26,824 bases of DNA from CALCKU01 sp964534845 (GCA_964534845.1 CAZHPV010000032.1:1-26824); one strand, 5' to 3'. Positions 1-8,896 are shown, counted from the stretch's first letter. Notes: a model not told the origin generated them from the sequence alone. Numbers and translations: made by a program.

Positions 1-1602
1 ATATATGAGTCCGTCACCAGCACCACACAACAAAATTCTGGCCTAACTCTTACGCCTGATCATATTGTGCTCAATGAAATTGGTTTGATGAAAAATTCGG
101 ATATTATTGAGCGCGTTACGGGTGAGTTACGTGATGAATTTGGCGAAGTTCGTTTTGCCAAAGCCCAATATAAGAAAATCAACGGAGCTGCCGGTAATCC
201 AATAGCCAAGAAAAATGCACTCGTCGATCTTTACAAGTTTATGGATAAAAGCCTCGTCGTTGTCCCGCGCCCTAAATCATCAGTCGTTGATGTTGTATTT
301 AAACATGAAGACCCTGAAATCGCAGTGCGCGGTATAAATCTTTTTATCGAGGCTTATAAAGATGCCCGTAAAGACCTTTTTGTTGTAGGTTCAAGTGATG
401 GTATTTCTGAGCGCCGCGAAGCCACAGAGCAGCAACTTCGCGAAAATGAACGGTCAATACAGAATTTTCTACAAAGAAATAATATCTCAGACTTTACATC
501 CGAGCAGGAAGGCGCGCGTGAGCGTACAGAAGAATTGCGTGCTGAGCTTAACACATTGCGGGCTGATATGCGCGAGACTGAGACAGCTCTGGCAACAGTC
601 GAAGGGCAGCTGCGCGCAACACCTGAGCGTATAGACCTATTTGTTGATGACAGAGCCTCGCAACGCGTGGCGCAAGCGGAGTTAGAGCTTAAGCAGCTCT
701 TGGCGAAATACCTGCCAACAAGTAACCCTGTCAGGCAAAAACAGGAAGAAATTAACCGCCTAAGAGAAGTCCAGACAGCTAATGGTGGACGGGCTACAGG
801 TGGCCGCCGTGTCGGGCCAAATGAAGTCTACACCGCTCTTACGACGGAACGGAACACCTTACAGGCCCGGGCGGATTCCTTTCGAGAAAAAGAATTTATC
901 CTGCAAAGACAACTGGATTCCGTGGATAGTAAAGTCCGCCGTCTGACAGAAATTTCGCCTATATATAATGGGTTGTTACGAGAGCAAAGCTCGCTAGATA
1001 CGCGTCTGCGCGGCTATACATCTAAAGAACAGGAGGCGCTGATTAATCAGGAGCAGGCCCAATCGGATAGTGAAAATGTGAGGGTCATCAGTATTGCCAG
1101 CCTACCACGTAAAGGCCGCAATATGCGCATGATCATGTTTGTAGTCTGTACTGTCGTTTGGGGCTTTACATTATTTATGTTTGCACTTCTAAAAATCTTC
1201 CTGGATCCTCGCTTATATGCCCCCGTTCCGCCGCAAGGGCGAAGCCAACAAACCGTGCCATACGGCGAAGGGGCGGGCGCAGTATTTGGGGCAGGGCCTG
1301 AAACTGAAACACACATTCCAGAGCCTGTTCCTATGCCGGCTGCTGCACACTATACCGACGCGGCACACTACACCGATTATGTGCCTAATGCGGGTCCGGT
1401 CGAATTTGTACCAGATGACTTTGCCGCACAGCCCTATGCTCAACAAGACTATGCCAATATGGGCGGAACGCCGTCAGCAGCTATGTCTTATCAGGGCAAT
1501 GCAGCACTCGATTATAATCCCTATTTGAACGGAATTATATCAACTGCCACGCCTATAGAGCCACAAGACTACGGGACTATACCCGCCTCTGAAGACGGGT
1601 AA
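1..1602 (+). CDS. hfsA: Polysaccharide chain-length/co-polymerase protein, HfsA/GumC-like (5' end outside window)
   Basis: The frame is open from base 1, so the true start and first membrane segment lie to the left; the GTG at 67 is internal. The visible part begins in the Wzz-type domain (VLNEIGLMKNSDIIERV). A long charged coiled coil follows (about bases 410-1060), then the family's NVRVISIASLPRKG motif and one membrane helix (about bases 1129-1197). This is the layout of inner-membrane co-polymerases that set chain length in Wzx/Wzy export. No Walker motifs occur, so any tyrosine kinase must be a separate protein. After the helix is an unusual cytoplasmic tail of about 130 residues. It is rich in Pro, Ala and Tyr and has a short HYTDA-like duplication. 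The polymerase gene starts 13 bases downstream, so the two are probably cotranscribed. The Wzz/GumC family is clear; the hfsA name rests on the neighbouring hfs-like genes. Confidence 0.8.
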   Translation: MYESVTSTTQQNSGLTLTPDHIVLNEIGLMKNSDIIERVTGELRDEFGEVRFAKAQYKKINGAAGNPIAKKNALVDLYKFMDKSLVVVPRPKSSVVDVVFKHEDPEIAVRGINLFIEAYKDARKDLFVVGSSDGISERREATEQQLRENERSIQNFLQRNNISDFTSEQEGARERTEELRAELNTLRADMRETETALATVEGQLRATPERIDLFVDDRASQRVAQAELELKQLLAKYLPTSNPVRQKQEEINRLREVQTANGGRATGGRRVGPNEVYTALTTERNTLQARADSFREKEFILQRQLDSVDSKVRRLTEISPIYNGLLREQSSLDTRLRGYTSKEQEALINQEQAQSDSENVRVISIASLPRKGRNMRMIMFVVCTVVWGFTLFMFALLKIFLDPRLYAPVPPQGRSQQTVPYGEGAGAVFGAGPETETHIPEPVPMPAAAHYTDAAHYTDYVPNAGPVEFVPDDFAAQPYAQQDYANMGGTPSAAMSYQGNAALDYNPYLNGIISTATPIEPQDYGTIPASEDG

Positions 1603-1615
1603 GGCCGTTCTCTAG

Positions 1616-2920
1616 ATGGTTTCCACGCCATATTCGCCTCAGAGTGTCGCGCAAAGAGATATTGCGTTTTTCTCCTTACTGCGCGGGATAGAGAACTTTC
1701 TCTTTTTCTTTTGTATCCTTTACTTTAGCGGCGGCCTTGTCACCACCTTGTTTCCGGACGCTGAAACACTGGGATATGATAACCCGCTCTCGCGAATTCT
1801 CTGGTATCCAATCTATATCATAATTATCGGATTGGGCCTTCGGATACTCCCCCAAGTTATTCGCATATCCGCCTTTAACCCCATCCTGATAGCCTGTGTT
1901 TTGTGGTGCGGGTTCAGCATGATATGGGCGCTTGATCAATCCTTGGCTTTTCGTCGGTCCATTGCCTTATTAGTGAGTACGTTTTTCGGGCTCGTTCTCG
2001 CGGCTCGGTATAGTTGGAATGAACTTATCCAGCGCTTTGCACTGGTCTTTAGTATATTGGCTGTCTTTAGCGTTTTTATGGCTGTCTTTAATCCTGAAAA
2101 AGGTATTATGCATGAAATCCATGTAGGGGCATGGCGCGGGCTATGGAGTGAAAAAAACTATCTTGGCGGCCAAATGAGCCGCGGATTTATCATTATGTTG
2201 TGTGCCTTTGCCATGCAGCCCAAACGCTTCTGGATATGGGGTCCCATGGGTATTTTGTGCTTTGCACTGGTTATCCTCTCAACTTCGAAAACGGCCTTGC
2301 TTATCTCTGTGACCGGTCTGGGGACTTTCCTAGCTTTGCGCATTTTTCGGCGCTTTCCAGTATTACGCATTCCTGTAATTTATCTGATCGTGGCGGGTGC
2401 CCTTGGCTTTGTTATATTGATGTTGACGATTCCGGATGAAATGCTGGCGCTTATCGGTAAAGAACGCACTCTGACGGGCCGAACGGATATTTGGGATGCC
2501 TTGATACAGAGTATAAAACTCAAACCGATTTTGGGCCATGGCTATGGTGTCTATTGGGAAGACCCTTTAGGGCCGTCTTATTACACGCGCCTGCTCTTAG
2601 AGTGGGGTGTACCGTCAGCCCATAATGGTTGGATAGAAACCTGGCTCTCCGTGGGTTTTGTCGGTGTGGTTATGTTTGCCACCTATTATATTGTGACATT
2701 TTTTCTTGCCTTTGACCGGATAAAGCGCGGCGGAGTCGAAACCTATTGGGTCGTTATTTCGACCTTGGTGTTTTTAATGCTGTCCATGTCGGAAAGTGCG
2801 ATCTTACAACAAAATGAATTAGGCTGGGTGATCTTTGTCATGACGTCCGCCAAGCTTTGGGCTTTCGAACGACCTTATTGGCGCGACAGGGTAAGTTATA
2901 ATTATTTCCGTGGTCATTAA
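1616..2920 (+). CDS. hfsC: O-antigen ligase/ExoQ-type polysaccharide polymerase, HfsC-like
   Basis: A 434-residue, very hydrophobic protein with about ten to eleven predicted membrane helices. The large loop in the second half carries the Wzy_C/O-antigen ligase signature: LTGRTDIWDALIQ, then ILGHGYGVYW and HNGWIETWLSVGFVG, with the characteristic HN before a Gly-rich helix. The family joins lipid-linked repeat units into polymer on the periplasmic face of the inner membrane. The gene lies 13 bases after the chain-length gene and converges with the glycosyltransferase operon across a 32-base gap that shows no clear terminator hairpin. Its position beside a deacetylase and priming transferase suggests the holdfast polymerase HfsC. 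ExoQ-like polymerases of other glycans look the same, so the symbol is tentative. The ribosome site before the ATG is weak. Confidence 0.8.
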   Translation: MVSTPYSPQSVAQRDIAFFSLLRGIENFLFFFCILYFSGGLVTTLFPDAETLGYDNPLSRILWYPIYIIIIGLGLRILPQVIRISAFNPILIACVLWCGFSMIWALDQSLAFRRSIALLVSTFFGLVLAARYSWNELIQRFALVFSILAVFSVFMAVFNPEKGIMHEIHVGAWRGLWSEKNYLGGQMSRGFIIMLCAFAMQPKRFWIWGPMGILCFALVILSTSKTALLISVTGLGTFLALRIFRRFPVLRIPVIYLIVAGALGFVILMLTIPDEMLALIGKERTLTGRTDIWDALIQSIKLKPILGHGYGVYWEDPLGPSYYTRLLLEWGVPSAHNGWIETWLSVGFVGVVMFATYYIVTFFLAFDRIKRGGVETYWVVISTLVFLMLSMSESAILQQNELGWVIFVMTSAKLWAFERPYWRDRVSYNYFRGH

Positions 2921-2952
2921 GGTCGCTAAACCGGGCTAGAATATCAATATCG

Positions 2953-3903
2953 CTAGCTGGCTTTCTTCTTGAGCGTAGCCGCCCCGTAGAGACGCGGTGT
3001 AAAGCCGTCCCACCAGAAAACTTTACCAAGCCCTTGTGCGGTTTTGGCTAGATATTTGATATAGACAGGACGCCCCATTACTTTCGTGATCCCGTATATA
3101 GGCGCATAAATCAGGGTTTGCACAATCCCGACACACATCCATTTTATGATCTCCAAGCTCCCTGCAAGACCTTTATCTCCGGCTTCTTGGGTTGGCCCTT
3201 GCCCGAATGCAAAATTCCGGGTCCATAAATATTCCGGAGTCGCCCGTTTGGCAGGAACATGTTCATGGGCTAGGCCGTGCGGTGACCATGCAATGCGGGC
3301 GCCGTGTTCAACCAAATGCATGAAGAGCTGATCATCTTCACCGCCGACCTCGTTTAAAGCGGGGTCAAAAGCGGGAACGGGCATTTGGCATTTAGCAAGA
3401 TCTAACAAACACCCGCCTGTTCCTAGGTGGCCTTCAACTAACCCTTCTGGCGTGTTTTCAAACACGCGCGAGAAGAAGGGAGCCATATAAATATTACGCG
3501 GGTCTTCAGGGTCAGGCATCGCCGCCACGGCGGGTAAAAAGACAATCGCCGCATCATAGTGCTCGCTGACGCGTAAGAAAGTTTCGATATAGCCCTCTGT
3601 TGCTTCCATATCGTCATCAATAAAAATGATATAGCGCCCGCGGGCCTTATCAAGGGCACCGTTTCGGGCATTAGATACTCCCGGTTCGGGAATATGAACA
3701 TAATTAACCGGCGTCTCGCATTGCGCGGCAAAGCTTTCGACATAATCCCGAGCACTGGCTTGAGGGTCATTATCAGCAACGACAATCTCTAGAGCCCGCC
3801 CATTTGCGGTCTGCGTCTTTATGCTCTCCAAGACCAATTTGATGCCATCGGGACGTCGGAATGTCGGTATAATAATGGAGACCCCATTTGACCAATCAAA
3901 CAT
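2953..3903 (-). CDS. Family 2 glycosyltransferase, last gene of the hfs-like operon
   Basis: A GT-A fold, family 2 transferase of 316 residues. It shows the N-terminal nucleotide-sugar strand SIIIPTFRRPDG (about 9-20), a DDD metal motif at 96-98 (FIDDDME), a GTGG loop near 161, and the acceptor-side GGEDD at 187-191 holding the likely catalytic base. A hydrophobic stretch near 254-274 may attach it to the inner membrane. The start was set at 3903 because GGAG lies seven bases before that ATG. This start overlaps the deacetylase stop by 8 bases; the longer frame to 3954 would begin deep inside the deacetylase gene. It probably adds one sugar to the undecaprenyl-linked repeat unit. It occupies a slot between the deacetylase and polymerase that I do not recall in the Caulobacter cluster; an HfsL-like role is possible. 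Sugar and linkage cannot be read. Confidence 0.85.
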   Translation of the reverse strand: MFDWSNGVSIIIPTFRRPDGIKLVLESIKTQTANGRALEIVVADNDPQASARDYVESFAAQCETPVNYVHIPEPGVSNARNGALDKARGRYIIFIDDDMEATEGYIETFLRVSEHYDAAIVFLPAVAAMPDPEDPRNIYMAPFFSRVFENTPEGLVEGHLGTGGCLLDLAKCQMPVPAFDPALNEVGGEDDQLFMHLVEHGARIAWSPHGLAHEHVPAKRATPEYLWTRNFAFGQGPTQEAGDKGLAGSLEIIKWMCVGIVQTLIYAPIYGITKVMGRPVYIKYLAKTAQGLGKVFWWDGFTPRLYGAATLKKKAS

Positions 3904-4738
3904 TGTTTTTCTCCAGCAAGGTAATAGCGTCCGCGACAGGTAGAACCTGTGCATCTATGGCCTGTACGGCCTTTATGACACGGTCGAGATCATTTTGCGT
4001 GCATCCCCATGCACTGGGATTATCCCTGACGTCATGGGTAAAAATTGTAAGCCAGCCGGATGTATGTTCAAGATTAGCGATAGCTTTTATCAAGCGTGTC
4101 TGGTCAGATCCTGAAAAAAGAGGATAGGAACCGATCTGGTTTAAATCAACGCGTTTGTTATGCGTTTGGGGGGCAATGCCTCTTAATCCTGTAAAGGTTT
4201 GGCCAAGAGCTGTTTTAAGGGCACCATAAGTTTGTCCGTAAGGATAAGCAAAGGTCTTAGCCTTAGGGAGACCTATAGTATCAAAGGCCTCCTGATTACG
4301 ATTTATATCAGCCTGAAATATGTCTTTTGAGCGATTAAGCGCGTCAAAATGCGAAAATGTATGATCGCCGATTTCGTGCCCATTACGGGCAATGGCTTGG
4401 GCATCTTGCGCCGACATATGCAGGCCCAAATGATTAGTAATATTAAACAAACCGCATGCCAGATAAACTGTACCGCGCCAAGTTTGGGCCTCAAGGGCGG
4501 GCAGGGCATTATCAATGGCGGATTTGGGGCAATCATCAAATGAAAAACTAACGATGGGTCTTTCAAGCTTTACATTTGTGAGGCGCCGAGCCCTATAGGG
4601 GGTTAAGCGTCTATTTATCCTAACGCCCAATGTGCGGGCGGGTTCGTAAATTTCGTTTTGCACGCTCTCACCAAATTGCGCGGCATTGGCGTTAAAGTCG
4701 GGTTTAGCTTCTATATGCGTTATAGGAGAACAATTCAT
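3896..4738 (-). CDS. hfsH: NodB-type polysaccharide deacetylase, HfsH-like
   Basis: This 280-residue protein carries the NodB homology motifs: SFSFDDC with the Asp pair D68/D69 (catalytic base and metal ligand), HTFSH at 126-130 with both metal histidines, YPYG at 165-168, and THDV with His235. Carbohydrate esterase family 4 enzymes remove N-acetyl groups from GlcNAc residues. No signal peptide or membrane helix is evident, so it probably acts in the cytoplasm on a lipid-linked intermediate, as proposed for HfsH in holdfast synthesis, where it affects cohesion and anchoring. Its ATG overlaps the upstream transferase stop as ATGA, which implies translational coupling. Placement directly after a priming transferase, flippase and family 2 transferase is the main reason for the hfsH name. 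About 60 residues precede the catalytic domain. Confidence 0.85.
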   Translation of the reverse strand: MNCSPITHIEAKPDFNANAAQFGESVQNEIYEPARTLGVRINRRLTPYRARRLTNVKLERPIVSFSFDDCPKSAIDNALPALEAQTWRGTVYLACGLFNITNHLGLHMSAQDAQAIARNGHEIGDHTFSHFDALNRSKDIFQADINRNQEAFDTIGLPKAKTFAYPYGQTYGALKTALGQTFTGLRGIAPQTHNKRVDLNQIGSYPLFSGSDQTRLIKAIANLEHTSGWLTIFTHDVRDNPSAWGCTQNDLDRVIKAVQAIDAQVLPVADAITLLEKNNV

Positions 4739-5667
4739 GAGAGAGCCTCCGCATACCAGCTTGCGCGCCAGAGCTTTAAAGCTATGAGGCGCAGCTTTAT
4801 CGGACCGAAGGTAAATTTTACAACAGTGCGCAATAAGGGCCGCATCAGGGCTTGTCCCGGAATGGATTTCAGCTTTTTGGACATTTTATAAAGCTTGAGG
4901 GTTTTTGCCATTTCCGGATGTTTATCCGTAAAGCGTACGTAATTCTCTGCGCTGTCCTTAAAGCGTCTTAGCAATGTATCTGTGCCTTCAAGTCCTAGAT
5001 GCAGAGCGGGTATATCGGCATGCACGAGCCTGTAGTTTTGGCTAACGCGAGCTGCCCATTCGCTGTCTTCCCAGCCCCACCCTTTAAAGTCTGGGTCAAA
5101 ACGCTCAGCTTGCATAACGGATTTTTTGACACATAGATTTGAGGTCGCAACATGTTGCGCGCCAGCGGCTTGGCGTTCTGATAATGGCAGGCAGTCCGAG
5201 ACTTCTGATAAGGCGCGGTGAAGCTCCTGATCGGGGTTTTGCGCTTTCTTTGGTACAGTAAATCCGCCAAAAATTACATCCCCCATATCGGATTGAATGA
5301 GTGCCAGATAATTGGTTAGAAACTCTTCGTCTTCAGGACGCATATCCGCATCCAAAAACAAGACCCAGTCCGCGCGGGCTGAATTTTGTAAATGATTACG
5401 TCCCGCAGACCGTCCGAGGTTCTGGTCGGCGATTATTAATGTGACGTCAGGACGCGATGATTTGATAATAGTTTCCAACCGTCCTAGCACTGCGGGGTCA
5501 TTGGTGCCGTCATCGTAAAGTAATATCTCTACCAAGCTGTCATTACATTGCGCGATCAAAGCCTCTAAAAGCTCGGCAGGATTGTCGTTATAAAAGGGGA
5601 TCAAAACCGACAAGACCGGTTTAGTAGATGTTTTGTCTATATTGCTTATCTGGTTGTAAGTGGTCAT
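4735..5667 (-). CDS. hfsG: Family 2 glycosyltransferase, HfsG-like
   Basis: A 310-residue GT-A transferase. It opens with LSVLIPFYNDNP (about 19-30) and LYDDGTND, has a DAD metal motif at 106-108, and carries the galactosyltransferase-type KGWGWEDSEW at 195-203, where E200/D201 are the probable catalytic pair. The C-terminal 90 residues are basic and may lie against the membrane. The ATG overlaps the flippase stop by four bases (ATGA) and the stop overlaps the deacetylase start the same way, so it sits in a coupled chain. It would transfer a sugar to the undecaprenyl-diphosphate-linked repeat unit in the cytoplasm. In Caulobacter, HfsG lies between HfsF and HfsH, as here, and is a GlcNAc transferase. 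That substrate is an inference from synteny only. Confidence 0.83.
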   Translation of the reverse strand: MTTYNQISNIDKTSTKPVLSVLIPFYNDNPAELLEALIAQCNDSLVEILLYDDGTNDPAVLGRLETIIKSSRPDVTLIIADQNLGRSAGRNHLQNSARADWVLFLDADMRPEDEEFLTNYLALIQSDMGDVIFGGFTVPKKAQNPDQELHRALSEVSDCLPLSERQAAGAQHVATSNLCVKKSVMQAERFDPDFKGWGWEDSEWAARVSQNYRLVHADIPALHLGLEGTDTLLRRFKDSAENYVRFTDKHPEMAKTLKLYKMSKKLKSIPGQALMRPLLRTVVKFTFGPIKLRLIALKLWRASWYAEALS

Positions 5668-7172
5668 TCAGAAGCCTCCAAAACAGGCGTCTCGGCATTT
5701 TGTGCAGAATCCATATCGCCGTCTTGCGATTTGGAAAATTTTTGTAAAATATCCGCAACTAATGTCCGGCAATTTGCAATATTCAGAACGAGGCTGAATA
5801 CCCCATAGACAGTCCCGCCTATCACAGCTTTGACAAGAATTTCGAGAATATCGGGCAGGGCAGGTGAGATTGGAACGATTAATACGCTACCGGCCATGAG
5901 CAAGCAGGCAAAACAAATTTTACCCAATGTCTTGAATGGCAATGGGAGGGGATAATAGCGTCTACCAATCGCTAATGTCAGTATGAGGCCTAAGCCATAG
6001 GCGATGAGTGTCGCATAAACGGCGCCCAGTAATCCGTATTTTGGTATCCAAATGGCATTTAGCGCCAAATTGAGGATAACAGGAGGGACAAGCGCCCAGA
6101 CAAACATGCCGGTTTTTTCTGACAGCATGAAAGCGCGGTGGGCGTAATAGGAAATCATACCGTTCAAGACCCCTGCAAAGGCAATCCAGGGCATGATTTT
6201 GACAGCTTCAGCCCGAACAGATTCTCCCAATATGATACCAGCTGGCTCGGCGACAAGCGCAATGCCAGTCGCAGCAGGCAGGGTTATCCATAGCAGTGCA
6301 CCAGCATAATCTGACATCATTTGTCTGGATTTTTCCTGTCCGTTATTTTCTTGCGCGGTGATAATCATGGGTGTAATGGCCATGCCGAGCCAGATAAACA
6401 GGATGTCGACTGTACGATTGGCTAGATTATACCCTGCATTATATTGGCCTGCTGGTTCCGCGCCCAAAAACCCTGAAATGAGATACATATCGGCCGAGCT
6501 TAGAGTGTAAGACAATAAGAGAGATACACAGATCGGCATTCCGTAAGCAAACGCGTTTTTGACTTTATGGGGAACAAATGTTCCGCCTTTTGTATATTTC
6601 CAGATGAAAGGAAGTTCCACACATAGGATGAAAATATTCGCTAATATAACGCCGATAAAAGGCGCTTCGGCCCGCAAGGGGGTGCAGACTATCAGTAAAA
6701 TCCCGAGTGAAAAGACCAACAGAGTATGGGTAGTATAAATAAGGCTATAGCGTTTTATTCTATAGCTGGCCTTATGGGCCTCAATGCACATATTAAAGAT
6801 AACTTGCAAGCAAGTCGAACCCAAGGCGAAAGCCAGAATTATCTTCATAGTGTTCGTCAGGGGTAGGAGGTGTAATGTAACCAATATTACGAACAGCATG
6901 ATGACGCCTAGAATCATGGCTGTGATAAAGAGTGATTTTAAAAAGCAATTGGCATTTCCGTCTCGCTCAGCGCGGGGTAAAAAGCGGGCTATAGCAGCCT
7001 CAATCCATGTAAAGGATCCCATATGCACAAATTGGATTGTAATGACGGCCAATGCATAAATGCCGAACTCCGCGGCCGTTAACAGGCGCGTTAAAATCAT
7101 AATCGTGCCAAAACTGGCCAAAATGTTGGCCAGATTTACAGGCAGATAAGCGAGTACGGATTTACCCATCAT
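5664..7172 (-). CDS. hfsF: Wzx-type lipid-linked oligosaccharide flippase, HfsF-like
   Basis: A 502-residue polytopic protein with roughly 12-14 hydrophobic helices. It has the N-terminal pattern of the polysaccharide transport (PST/MVF) family: a first helix followed by ILTRLLTAAEFGIYALAV. A short acidic cytoplasmic tail ends in LEASE. Such proteins move undecaprenyl-linked repeat units from the cytoplasmic to the periplasmic face. A GGAG lies about ten bases before the first of two adjacent ATG codons, so either could serve; I kept the first. It follows the priming transferase by 43 bases and overlaps the next gene by four. The flippase family is secure; the hfsF symbol depends on the surrounding order. 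Confidence 0.85.
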   Translation of the reverse strand: MMGKSVLAYLPVNLANILASFGTIMILTRLLTAAEFGIYALAVITIQFVHMGSFTWIEAAIARFLPRAERDGNANCFLKSLFITAMILGVIMLFVILVTLHLLPLTNTMKIILAFALGSTCLQVIFNMCIEAHKASYRIKRYSLIYTTHTLLVFSLGILLIVCTPLRAEAPFIGVILANIFILCVELPFIWKYTKGGTFVPHKVKNAFAYGMPICVSLLLSYTLSSADMYLISGFLGAEPAGQYNAGYNLANRTVDILFIWLGMAITPMIITAQENNGQEKSRQMMSDYAGALLWITLPAATGIALVAEPAGIILGESVRAEAVKIMPWIAFAGVLNGMISYYAHRAFMLSEKTGMFVWALVPPVILNLALNAIWIPKYGLLGAVYATLIAYGLGLILTLAIGRRYYPLPLPFKTLGKICFACLLMAGSVLIVPISPALPDILEILVKAVIGGTVYGVFSLVLNIANCRTLVADILQKFSKSQDGDMDSAQNAETPVLEASE

Positions 7173-7215
7173 GTCCAGATTTCTCCGGTAGAATTATGTC
7201 CAAATTTTGCGGCCA

Positions 7216-8826
7216 TTATCGAATATTTTCAGAATCCCCTAACAGGCAAGGCAAGGTTTTGAGCATAATTATAATATCGAATAGCACAGAGCTGCGTTCT
7301 ATATATTCCACATCATATTTCACGCGTATTGACACGTCTTCAGCATTATGGAGCGGGCCGCGTGAGCCGTTAATCTGCGCCCAACCCGTCATGCCGGGCT
7401 TGACCTTGTGGCGATGGGCATATTCTTCAACCAATTTATAGCTTTCCACATCACCTGTGCGCATACCAACAGCATGAGGACGCGGCCCAACAAGCGACAT
7501 GTCTCCGCGCAAAACATTGATAAGCTGGGGGAGTTCATCAATACTTGTTTTACGAATAAAACGCCCGAGTTTGGTAACACGGCTATCGCCCGCAGTAACT
7601 TGTTGGGCGGCTTTTTTATCTTCCGTTTCCACACGCATGGACCGGAATTTGTAAACATCGAATACACGATTATTAAAGCCGTGCCGGGGTTGGGTAAATA
7701 ATACCGGGCCGGGACTATCAAGTTTTATCAGAAGGGCGACAAGAGCCAGAACAGGGGCGCCAATTATCAAGGCCGTTGCACTGACAAGAATATCCATTGT
7801 GCGTTTCAAGACAATGGCACTACCGCTTTTGGATTTGCCATTAACTTCACGCATGCCGATTTCTGCTATCTCGGTTAGTCTTTGTTGGACATGGTTCAAA
7901 TTCTCAAAAGCGTCGACGAGAAAGGCAATCCGGTTCGGCAAGAGACGCACTTGTTGCAGAAATTCTCTTTTGCGCGCTTGGGCGACAGACGGTAGTGTGA
8001 CCACAATACGATCAACATAGGGTAGGTTTTCCCATTCTGTTAGTTCTTTGATTTTTCCAACGACCGGAACACCGTGAATATTAAGCGGAGCGCGTGAAAT
8101 TCTGTCATCGAATATAGCCAGAATGTTCAACTCGCGCGTTTTTGCATTTTCCTCGATCAGCCTGCGCGCACTTTCCGTGGCCCCCAGCATAACAATTGTC
8201 GGGGTTAAGGCACCGCGTTTATGCATGCGCTTTGCTTGTTGATAATACAGGGTATGGAGCAGCAATAATCCAATTGTCGCCATAAGACCGGCTTTAGCAA
8301 GAGCATCCGGTAAAAATGTTTCCGGACGTATAATCAGAGCAAAGGATAGCCAGATACCAAGGGCGGCGGCTGATGCGCCGAATACTTTCATTATATGCGC
8401 ACCATAGCTTTCTGCTGCCGGAAATTGGTGGGCTTTGACAGAAAATAACATGGATATAAAGCTTATTGCGCCGATAATGCCGGCTGCGACGGGGGCGATA
8501 AATCCACGATTATTTATCCCGATATAGGCATTCCAAAGTCCGATGAAGATTAGGGCTGATACCCATAATATATCAGAAGCCCGCAATACAAACCGCATAG
8601 CGCTGACATTGGTTTGCCGTTTTGGAGTCGAAATATCGGCAAGGGTTTTGCGTTTTTCGCGGCGATCTCTAACAGGTTTTGTCTTGGGATCTCGAACTTT
8701 ATCCGCAAAGGCCTCCTGATGCCTGACGCGTTTTTCTTCCGACCGGCGTCTATGGCTTGTTTTATCCGTGCTGGATTGCGTATTTTCATAGGCGTCATCG
8801 ACATGACGCTTTGTCTTGTTTGGCAT
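7216..8826 (-). CDS. hfsE: Polyprenyl-phosphate glycosyl-1-phosphate transferase (initiating enzyme), HfsE-like
   Basis: A WcaJ/PssY-type priming enzyme of 536 residues from the chosen start. It has four membrane helices at about 86-104, 109-130, 147-168 and 178-195. A nucleotide-binding-like domain (about 205-310, IVMLGATESARR) follows, then a re-entrant helix (about 346-367). The bacterial sugar transferase domain shows KFRSMRVET, KTSIDELPQL, GDMSLVGPRP and KPGMTGWAQINGSRG. It would load a sugar-1-phosphate from a UDP-sugar onto undecaprenyl phosphate, the first committed step. ATG 8826 was chosen because AAGGTGG lies about six bases upstream; the longer frame starts only at a TTG (8904) without such a site. 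The first 80 residues are very basic (23 Lys/Arg, 12 Asp/Glu) and unusual for the family. It is the first gene of the leftward operon. Confidence 0.88.
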   Translation of the reverse strand: MPNKTKRHVDDAYENTQSSTDKTSHRRRSEEKRVRHQEAFADKVRDPKTKPVRDRREKRKTLADISTPKRQTNVSAMRFVLRASDILWVSALIFIGLWNAYIGINNRGFIAPVAAGIIGAISFISMLFSVKAHQFPAAESYGAHIMKVFGASAAALGIWLSFALIIRPETFLPDALAKAGLMATIGLLLLHTLYYQQAKRMHKRGALTPTIVMLGATESARRLIEENAKTRELNILAIFDDRISRAPLNIHGVPVVGKIKELTEWENLPYVDRIVVTLPSVAQARKREFLQQVRLLPNRIAFLVDAFENLNHVQQRLTEIAEIGMREVNGKSKSGSAIVLKRTMDILVSATALIIGAPVLALVALLIKLDSPGPVLFTQPRHGFNNRVFDVYKFRSMRVETEDKKAAQQVTAGDSRVTKLGRFIRKTSIDELPQLINVLRGDMSLVGPRPHAVGMRTGDVESYKLVEEYAHRHKVKPGMTGWAQINGSRGPLHNAEDVSIRVKYDVEYIERSSVLFDIIIMLKTLPCLLGDSENIR

Positions 8827-8896
8827 TTCACCCACCTTCGCGACCGAGTTTTTCTCGTGTTCTGGAGTGTTTCTATAGGAATTAAGCAAATATCTC

